Source: CAZBAF01 sp964490245
GTDB lineage: Bacteria > Patescibacteriota > Saccharimonadia > Saccharimonadales > JACDBH01
Length of the DNA stretch: 64,000 nt
Direction: 5' to 3'
Assembly: GCA_964490245.1 (NCBI GenBank)
Contig: CAZBAF010000001.1
Span: forward strand, 147,613 to 211,612
Shown: in pieces, positions 58,557 through 64,000 of the stretch
Numbering within the stretch: position 1 is the stretch's first letter
Layout: each line of letters starts with the position of its first letter
The notes under the pieces: model-generated
The model's database searches: none
What the model saw: the letters and a program-made list of their open reading frames with translations, nothing else
Told to the model about the DNA's origin: nothing
Program-made: the position numbers and the translations under genes

Positions 58557-59297
58557 TTAATCGATCAGGATGACTTTGCCAAGCAGAAGCGACAGCCTGG
58601 AGCGGCCACCCTCACCGCGGTAAGTCTTATCAATAATCCAGATACCGTATCCAACCAGCATCAGCAGCTCGCCCAGTAGCGCCAGCCGGAACCAGCCCAC
58701 AACCGATGCAGAGCCGAACGTGACGTAGCCGCCAACAATAATCATCAAGAACGAAACCAGCCGAAGAAACCGCCACAGCGCCACACGCTTGCGCCGCTTC
58801 GTGCGGGTAAGCAGCGTATCCACCACCACTACAGCAGCGGCACTGGCACCCGCCAGAATCACGCCAAACATGTGCAGACGATAAGGCCACGGCTCCCATG
58901 CAACCGGCATCAGGGCGGCAATATACAGCCCGGTGACCGTCAGACCGACCAGCGTTGTGACCGGTTTTGCCCGGTGCAGGGTACGCTTAAGGTAATTGCG
59001 CCAGCGCCACATACCATAGGCGCCAAAGAACAGCGAGGCAGCCAGATAAGGCGCCGTGCGCACATCCCGGCCAAAGTCACTAAAGGCTGTTGACCAACTG
59101 AGCGTTTCCGGACGCACCAAAAAGCACACCGCAAACCCAAACAGCATAATAAACAGACCGGCCACGCCCCAGAAACGACCGTGCAAACGCCGCATCAGAC
59201 GGAAGATAATTACTCTGTCCCCGATAAACCGGATAGTCTTTTTGCCATAGCGCAGGGTAAAGCGGGGGATTATTTTTTCGGTTTTTTTCTTTGCCAT
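58557..59297 (-). CDS. Hypothetical multispan membrane protein (246 aa)
   Basis: After a basic start (MAKKKTEKIIPRFTLRYGKK) the product has about six membrane segments, for example FWGVAGLFIMLFGFAVCFLV, PVTTLVGLTVTGLYIAALMP and LHMFGVILAGASAAAVVVVD, with Arg-rich loops (LTRTKRRKRVALWRFLRL). The family is not recognised. It is the last chromosomal gene before the tRNA-Gln integration site. A TATACT lies 15 bases upstream. Confidence 0.65.
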   Translation of the reverse strand: MAKKKTEKIIPRFTLRYGKKTIRFIGDRVIIFRLMRRLHGRFWGVAGLFIMLFGFAVCFLVRPETLSWSTAFSDFGRDVRTAPYLAASLFFGAYGMWRWRNYLKRTLHRAKPVTTLVGLTVTGLYIAALMPVAWEPWPYRLHMFGVILAGASAAAVVVVDTLLTRTKRRKRVALWRFLRLVSFLMIIVGGYVTFGSASVVGWFRLALLGELLMLVGYGIWIIDKTYRGEGGRSRLSLLLGKVILID

Positions 59298-59310
59298 AGT
59301 GCTTCTGCTT

Positions 59311-60924
59311 TCAGTATACAGGATTGCAGAAGAGAGCGACCGGCTCCGGCTGGAATAAACACGTATAATCTGTTACAATTGCCCCTCGTAACCACACTGC
59401 CAGGTCTTTCATTGGGACGTCGCCAAGTGGTAAGGCACCGGGTTTTGGTCCCGGCATTCGGGGGTTCGAATCCCTCCGTCCCAGCCAGTTTTCAGTTTTT
59501 ATACAATCAGCCATATTATCGTATGGCTTTTTTAATTTCCACCGAAGTTGTTTGTCTTCAAGCTCTAAGTTCGAAAGTACCATATTCATAAGTTTGCGTA
59601 TGTCTTCAATTTCACCGTTTTCAAACAAATTTGGCGCTTCTCTCATAAGCTCTAACAGGTACAGTTCTCTGGTAAAATCATTGTTTGCAATAAGTTCGAT
59701 ATTTTTACTAGCCTTCTTCAAATCCTTTAATGTTTTTGCTAGTTCTTTGTCCTTTTTGAGATACTTTTCTTCAGTTATTTTGCCGTCTAGGTATAAATCG
59801 TAGTTTTTGTCAGACTTTGCTTCAGCTAATCCAATTTGACGTGTTATCTCACTAAGCTTTTCTTGGCTTTCAGTCTTAACTTGCTTGCTGTCTTCAATCA
59901 AAGCCTGTCTTACTTGGTCGTAGCCTTCTTTCGGCAAGTAGATTGTACCGATTGCTTTTTTGAGTTCAGTCGTCATATCGTTTTGATTTACATAACGAGC
60001 GTCATGCTTGCCCTTAGACTGAGTACAATGCCCATAAACATACTTTTGCTTCTTTTTCTCGAAAGTAATTGCACAGCCACACTCAGAACAGCTTATGAGC
60101 CCACGATAGGGATAGGGTAGTCCCGCCCAACGTTTTGGCCTCTTGCTGTGTCCATCAAAAACCTCTTGGACTTCATCAAATAATTCTTCACTAATGATTG
60201 TTTTATAATTATGCTTGTAGAGTTTGCCCTTGATTCTCATTGTACCCATATAGAACGGGTTTTTTAGGATACGGTGCAACTGGGCACTCGTGAATTGTAT
60301 ACCGTACTCTTCAATGATTTTCTTCCTGACAAGGAATAGTGAGTAGCTACCCGTTGCATATAACTCAAATGCAGACTTAATTGCTTTTGAGTAAAGAGCG
60401 ACAGGTTCTATCCATGCACTTCCATTTTCTAACCTTACGTTCTTATAGCCAATTGGTGCTTTATGTGGATATGATCCGTCACGACGTAACTGGTCAAACC
60501 TTCTACGAACATTTTCACCGACCATTCCTGAGTAGTACTCACCGAATACTGCGTTTAGACCAAGTCGCATTGTGTCGGTAGTTGAGGAATTTTCATTGAG
60601 GAACAAGTTTTCTGACGGAAAGTGCAATTCTATCTTGCCACTCTTGAAAAGCTTTTTTAGTATGTTAGTTTCTTCTGAACTTGAATCTCTCGTAAATCTG
60701 TCTACTTTATCGAATACGACTACTACACGTTCTTTACTACTAACAATCTTATCTATCACAGCTCTAAATTTATCTCGTTTACCTTTGTAGGCACTTTCAT
60801 GAAATGTATAGAGTTCGTAGTCATAGCCTTGACTTTCGGCGTAGTCGGTTAGTCTATATACCTGAGCAGGTAGAGCATCGACCTGATCTGCACTAGATAC
60901 ACGTCCAATTAAAATCCCTTTCAC
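59311..60924 (-). CDS. Large serine recombinase reading through tRNA-Gln
   Basis: The 537-residue product has the resolvase domain (MKGILIGRVSSADQVDALPA with the catalytic Ser; VVVFDKVDRFTRDSSSEE), the Recombinase domain (RRRFDQLRRDGSYPHKAPIG), a zinc ribbon (CSECGCAITF...YGHCTQSKGKH) and a coiled-coil (LSEITRQIGLAEAKSDKN). From about residue 480 the frame is the antisense of tRNA-Gln (GALPLGDVPMKD is a typical such artefact) and then host DNA, so the last 55-60 residues are supplied by the integration junction. It integrates and excises the AT-rich element to its right. Confidence 0.92.
   Translation of the reverse strand: MKGILIGRVSSADQVDALPAQVYRLTDYAESQGYDYELYTFHESAYKGKRDKFRAVIDKIVSSKERVVVVFDKVDRFTRDSSSEETNILKKLFKSGKIELHFPSENLFLNENSSTTDTMRLGLNAVFGEYYSGMVGENVRRRFDQLRRDGSYPHKAPIGYKNVRLENGSAWIEPVALYSKAIKSAFELYATGSYSLFLVRKKIIEEYGIQFTSAQLHRILKNPFYMGTMRIKGKLYKHNYKTIISEELFDEVQEVFDGHSKRPKRWAGLPYPYRGLISCSECGCAITFEKKKQKYVYGHCTQSKGKHDARYVNQNDMTTELKKAIGTIYLPKEGYDQVRQALIEDSKQVKTESQEKLSEITRQIGLAEAKSDKNYDLYLDGKITEEKYLKKDKELAKTLKDLKKASKNIELIANNDFTRELYLLELMREAPNLFENGEIEDIRKLMNMVLSNLELEDKQLRWKLKKPYDNMADCIKTENWLGRRDSNPRMPGPKPGALPLGDVPMKDLAVWLRGAIVTDYTCLFQPEPVALFCNPVY
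59413..59487 (+). tRNA. tRNA-Gln(TTG), integration site of the downstream element
   Basis: Acceptor TGGGACG / CGTCCCA, D-arm GCC...GGC, anticodon stem CCGGG / CCCGG with loop TTTTGGT (anticodon TTG), T-arm GGGGG TTCGAAT CCCTC, discriminator G, encoded CCA. The serine recombinase frame on the opposite strand runs straight through it, which marks it as the attachment site. Confidence 0.95.
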
Positions 60925-61036
60925 AAACCCTCCTTGTATACGGATAAGTATAACCTATTTGCTGTTTTTGCCATTCTGTTTCCTGTCCATTTCAGCAAGT
61001 AGCTTAATATATTCAACCCATGCCTTTACTTGTTCC

Positions 61037-61813
61037 TTACTTAACATCGGATTTCCCGTTGTTAAATATCATGGTAGTGCCGTATTCAGATTCGTATTGC
61101 CAGTCTGGCTTTTTATCCTTATACCACTCTGGTGGATTCTCGATTACAATTGGTCGCTTTAAACTATGTGAAGCCCAGTACCGATTCTTGCCGAATAATA
61201 ATGGCATGTCTTTTGTTACGTATTTTGTAATGTAGTTAGCAACTCTATTAAAATCGTCTGGAGTTTGCTTAATTTTTCGGACATCACTAAAGCCGAGGGT
61301 GTAACTTTTTAGGTTGTATTTATTATTCAGAATTTCACCAGTTTTCGGACTTACAGCTTGTACAACCTCACCGGTATAGCCCTTTAGTAGGCTATGGTAG
61401 TGTAGGGATTTTTTGTCCTTGTGAAACTCGGGTACTGCTAAGTATTCAAATTTACCGTTTCTTTTTTGTTGATTCTTAAACCAGTTTATTACTTTTGTTT
61501 TTGATTTATTTATATCTTGTCTATCGACTTTCATAGTTAGAGTAATGAAAAGCTCAAACTCATTACATAAAGCGATATCCCGAATCTTGCTCTTAGTTCT
61601 ACGCAACGATCTTTCTAAATTGTCATTGTCGGTAATACCTTTACCTATTGAGGTTTTGGTTTCAGATTCCATACCTTCTTTAAGTTTTGAATATGGCTGT
61701 TTTGGTATGAAGATACGGCTTGAATGAGGGTACTGCGTTTCTTTTGCATATACCTTGTACGAGGCTTCTTGAAATGTTTGTTTTTTAAATAACTTATTTG
61801 GATCATTAATCAC
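61037..61813 (-). CDS. rep: HUH-type rolling-circle replication initiator (Rep)
   Basis: The 258-residue product has the three Rep motifs in order: FELFITLTMKVDRQ (motif 1), KKSLHYHSLLKGYTG with H-x-H metal ligands (motif 2) and RVANYITKYVTKDM with the nicking Tyr (motif 3, Y-x-x-K-Y). The NYITKYVTKD form recalls Microviridae and related plasmid Reps. An inverted repeat and GC-rich hairpins just upstream are the candidate nick site. Rep plus serine recombinase indicates an integrated plasmid or single-stranded phage. Confidence 0.85.
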   Translation of the reverse strand: MINDPNKLFKKQTFQEASYKVYAKETQYPHSSRIFIPKQPYSKLKEGMESETKTSIGKGITDNDNLERSLRRTKSKIRDIALCNEFELFITLTMKVDRQDINKSKTKVINWFKNQQKRNGKFEYLAVPEFHKDKKSLHYHSLLKGYTGEVVQAVSPKTGEILNNKYNLKSYTLGFSDVRKIKQTPDDFNRVANYITKYVTKDMPLLFGKNRYWASHSLKRPIVIENPPEWYKDKKPDWQYESEYGTTMIFNNGKSDVK

Positions 61814-61830
61814 AGAATGACCCTATTTTT

Positions 61831-61900
61831 GTCCTGTATATCAAGTTATACAGGACACGCCCGCGGGCGAGTAAACTCGCCAAGGGCGAGCGTTCCCGTG
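61831..61900. other. Candidate double-strand origin / Rep operator
   Basis: Perfect inverted repeat GTCCTGTATA (61831-61840) TCAAGT TATACAGGAC (61847-61856), 18 bases before the rep start, then the GC-rich stem GGCGAG-TAAA-CTCGCC (61866-61881) and a further GGGCGAGCG. In an AT-rich element this GC island stands out. Confidence 0.5.
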
Positions 61901-61965
61901 TACACCTATTCACAGTCTTAAAGACCTTTCCAATCAGTACAATTAGTAGTACAGATTTTTAGATA

Positions 61966-61993
61966 TTAAAAAACCACCCATTTCGGGGTGGCA
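61966..61993 (-). terminator. Second minus-strand terminator upstream of rep
   Basis: CCACCCC-GAAAT-GGGTGG followed by TTTTTTAAT when read on the minus strand; a backup stop for the candidate noncoding RNA, isolating rep. Confidence 0.7.
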
Positions 61994-62008
61994 TATATAA
62001 CGACGAAA

Positions 62009-62284
62009 TAAAAAAACTAGGCAACAAAAGCTTACTCTTTATACGAGTCACCAAAAAATGGTTAAAAGCTTTGTTCCTAGTGTCCGTAACTGTTTACTAC
62101 AACAAAGGGTCTGTCTGACTAAATGGGGCCTCGGTATCCGTACAGCTTGTCCACTTATGTATGTATCTTTTGATACGCATCAGACTGGCTTCTGAATTAC
62201 AACTCAGCGATCTGAGAGGTTCTGACAGAATTAGGCTGTCGTCGATTCTTTAGCATGAATGTCGTGTACTGCAACTCCAAGAAT
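62009..62284 (-). ncRNA. Candidate structured noncoding RNA (about 275 nt)
   Basis: No coding frame of interest in over 500 bases between two genes. On the minus strand a TATAAC box (62290-62295) precedes a 5' stem GATTCTT / AAGAATC (62244-62250, 62279-62285). The 3' end is a long terminator stem ACTAGGAACAAAGCTT / AAGCTTTTGTTGCCTAGT (62016-62081) with seven T. The interior has further short complementary runs (CAGACTGG, CCAGTCTG). No known family recognised; plasmid copy-control, packaging or host-takeover RNAs are options. Confidence 0.5.
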
Positions 62285-62346
62285 CTAAAGTTATACTATC
62301 ACACAAAGTCGTTGGAATACAACACTGGTTACGCTTCAGTTGCTTA

Positions 62347-62955
62347 CTAAAGTCCTTGAGACTTTAAGGCCTGTGATTCTACATAATCAGCTAGATTAGT
62401 ACTAACTATATACATATCAAAGCAATTTTCCTTGTTTCCATTTACTATCTTGTCGTTAAAATTTGTCTTTTCAGACTGTAATTCAGAATTCCATTGTTCT
62501 AGGCTTAGTTTCTTAAACGACTCTTGCAGTTCACTAAATACTGAATTGAAATATGTATCTCTTTCAGCGTCTGTATGGTCACCAAATTTATAGTCCTGAT
62601 TGTACTCATACATCTTTGATTCTGCATCAGTAACTAGTTTTTGGGCAGAAACTGATTTAGACGGAGAACCTAAATTTACAAATCCAAGCCACGGTTTAGC
62701 TATGTTGCTTTGGCCATTTGTATATGTTCCAACACAAGGAGATTCTCGACTACCAGTATTTATACTGTATTTAATTTCTGCTGGCTCAGTGTTCTGAGAG
62801 TTGCTTTGATCTACGGTTGTGTTTGTGGTTGTCTTGCTTTGACTAGTATCAGATTCTTTATTGTTAGAAAGCTCTAGGAACAAAATGAGCGCAGCTGATA
62901 ATACGAATAACAGCACAACGGAAATCAAGATTGTTTTATTAGATAACTTCTTCAT
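62347..62955 (-). CDS. Membrane-anchored extracytoplasmic hypothetical protein
   Basis: The 202-residue product has an N-terminal anchor or signal (MKKLSNKTILISVVLLFVLS then AALILFLELS), a low-complexity Ser/Thr/Gln/Asn stretch (SDTSQSKTTTNTTVDQSNSQ) and a soluble domain with SPCVGTYTNGQSNIAKPWLG and NKENCFDMYIVSTNLADYVE; the two Cys could form a disulfide outside the cell. AT-rich codon use matches the mobile element, unlike the chromosome. Family unknown; surface exclusion or superinfection immunity is a speculation. Confidence 0.7.
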   Translation of the reverse strand: MKKLSNKTILISVVLLFVLSAALILFLELSNNKESDTSQSKTTTNTTVDQSNSQNTEPAEIKYSINTGSRESPCVGTYTNGQSNIAKPWLGFVNLGSPSKSVSAQKLVTDAESKMYEYNQDYKFGDHTDAERDTYFNSVFSELQESFKKLSLEQWNSELQSEKTNFNDKIVNGNKENCFDMYIVSTNLADYVESQALKSQGL

Positions 62956-62982
62956 TACTCATATAATAACAGAATGCTATTT

Positions 62983-63048
62983 ATCAACCGCACCGCACAT
63001 TGTGGCACACGCCTACGGCATGTGCATGTTGCGGTTTAAGCGGTTGAT
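62983..63048. other. GC-rich cruciform, possible single-strand origin
   Basis: ATCAACCGC (62983-62991) and GCGGTTGAT (63040-63048) are perfect inverted copies. Inside, AACCGCA can alternatively pair with TGCGGTT (63030-63036), and GCACAT with ATGTGC. A compact GC-rich fold in AT-rich DNA, like sso or packaging hairpins of rolling-circle elements. Confidence 0.45.
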
Positions 63049-63127
63049 GAGAGGTTCTGGCAGATACATTTATTGTTTTATTCTTATGCTTTGAGGATAT
63101 CAATATTAATGCTTAAATTAGCCTAAT

Positions 63128-63988
63128 ATGGGGTCTTTCGAAGAGCTTTCCAAGGAATTAGGTCACATAGAAATATGTGCGTACCCCTTTTTTTACCAGA
63201 GGGCTGAATTTATTATTCATGAAAAATTCAAAGCTGAAATTGACAAAGAAATCAGGGATTTCGGAAAAGAGAATCATTTAAAATTAGAAACATTAGAAAC
63301 AATAGAGCCTGAAGGAAGGGGTGGTGGAGGAGAGGCCAGTTTTGCCGCGTTTATCTTCAGTTTATGGGAGAACAAAGACCTAATTATTTTTCTGATCAGT
63401 GTATTGAGGTATGTAAGCAGAAAGTTTTTATTATTCACAAAAAGTAAGCTAAAAGGATATGGTGGTGCTCACAGCTACGACCAGAAGCCGCCAATGATAA
63501 GGCTCGAAGCTACCCTAAGACTTCATTCAGAATTTGAAGATTTCGATATAAATTTAATGAATATTCTCGACACCCTTGCTTCAACTGTGATATTTATGGA
63601 CTCATTAAGAAAGAAAATAAAAGATAAACATCCTCTATTTGATGTAGAAATAGTTATGGTGTTAACCAATATTCCCCAAAGTGCCAGTGTGAGGTATGTA
63701 CTGTATAAAAATTATTCCTTCAAGGCACTTGCTGCACTACAAGCCAATATCCGAAAAGCGGTTCTTGCACCTCAGCTGAGCACAACATTTGAAATCAAAC
63801 CATTCCGAATTATTAAACGAAGTGATGATTATAGGCATGACTACAGGGGTATACACCCTGGATTTTGTAATTACTATATTTTTTTACATCACAGGGACAG
63901 GCTAATAAAAGACTATGTTAAAAGTTTTATTATTTCATGGAGAGAAGAAAAAAGAATCAGTGGAGAAACTTATAAGTATGATCAATAA
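63128..63988 (+). CDS. Unknown protein of the mobile element (286 aa)
   Basis: The frame MGSFEELSKELGHIEICAYP to a TAA near the window end is complete. It has a glycine patch (EPEGRGGGGEASFAAF), a hydrophobic stretch (DLIIFLISVLRYVSRKFLLF) and a mixed alpha/beta C-terminal half (KHPLFDVEIVMVLTNIPQSA). Low GC and Lys/Ile-rich composition match the element. No motif of a known family is recognised; partly membrane-associated is possible. Confidence 0.6.
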   Translation: MGSFEELSKELGHIEICAYPFFYQRAEFIIHEKFKAEIDKEIRDFGKENHLKLETLETIEPEGRGGGGEASFAAFIFSLWENKDLIIFLISVLRYVSRKFLLFTKSKLKGYGGAHSYDQKPPMIRLEATLRLHSEFEDFDINLMNILDTLASTVIFMDSLRKKIKDKHPLFDVEIVMVLTNIPQSASVRYVLYKNYSFKALAALQANIRKAVLAPQLSTTFEIKPFRIIKRSDDYRHDYRGIHPGFCNYYIFLHHRDRLIKDYVKSFIISWREEKRISGETYKYDQ

Positions 63989-64000
63989 AATATTCCGAAT

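Noticed and set aside
59413..59487. Conserved peptide GALPLGDVPMKD at the recombinase C-terminus as a functional motif
   Set aside because: It is the antisense translation of tRNA-Gln, a known artefact-type sequence, so it says nothing about recombinase function.

Overview
The window looks like a chromosomal segment of a Candidatus Saccharibacteria (TM7) or closely related Patescibacteria/CPR genome of medium GC. The reasons are the gene content and style: compact genes, a thymidylate kinase fused to ThyX-like domains, a GH57/GH15/glycosyltransferase glycogen-type cluster, glucose-6-phosphate dehydrogenase, a lone acyl-CoA carboxyltransferase, RecR and DnaX without their usual zinc cysteines, and the secE-nusG / rplK-rplA / rplJ-rplL set split into separate transcription units. 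TGA is used as an ordinary stop. The taxonomic call is an inference from content, not from a 16S gene (none is present).

Region 1 (1-8.9 kb) is a lower-GC prophage end: virion structural genes, a GH25-LysM endolysin with holin-like partners, an HNH-like protein, a wHTH protein, a putative replication region and a tyrosine recombinase beside a tRNA-Thr-like sequence. Its key feature is a set of five copies of a 20-bp site (ATGCCGTGTAACGATAATTC) in strictly alternating orientation. Every copy opens, in the same reading frame (IIVTRH), into a different C-terminal tail-fibre-like segment with no start codon of its own. The segments lie in tail-to-tail pairs. This is the architecture of a shufflon-like invertible receptor-binding cassette array, and I regard it as the most interesting system in the window. 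Outside each right-hand site sits a short promoter-terminator module that leads into a phage operon.

Region 2 (8.9-30.7 kb) is core or accessory chromosome: rpmG, glycogen/alpha-glucan enzymes, zwf, a Y-family polymerase with a nearby cluster of small paralogues sharing a palindromic promoter element, a PaaX/Cas2-like gene tightly enclosed by 30-bp perfect inverted repeats, an oxidoreductase, an Rpf-LysM protein, a fused carboxyltransferase, tRNA-Trp, a P-loop kinase, a metallopeptidase, a histidine kinase and a GT2 enzyme.

Region 3 (30.7-59.5 kb) holds information-processing genes (secE, nusG, a sigma factor, rplK, rplA, rplJ, rplL, dnaX, dnaB, ybaB, recR, an NrnA-like DHH protein, cysS), nucleotide metabolism (dcd, the tmk-thyX fusion), envelope glycosyltransferases, sodC and tRNA-Gln. 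Intergenic regions carry hairpin-rich elements, dispersed repeats and candidate structured RNAs. Several genes have a -10-like box only 6-9 nt before the start codon, suggesting leaderless mRNAs.

Region 4 (59.3-64 kb, AT-rich) is an integrated mobile element whose large serine recombinase reading frame runs through the tRNA-Gln gene. It also carries an HUH rolling-circle Rep, palindromes suggestive of replication origins, a strong candidate noncoding RNA, a membrane-anchored protein and an unknown cytoplasmic protein. Its far end is outside the window.
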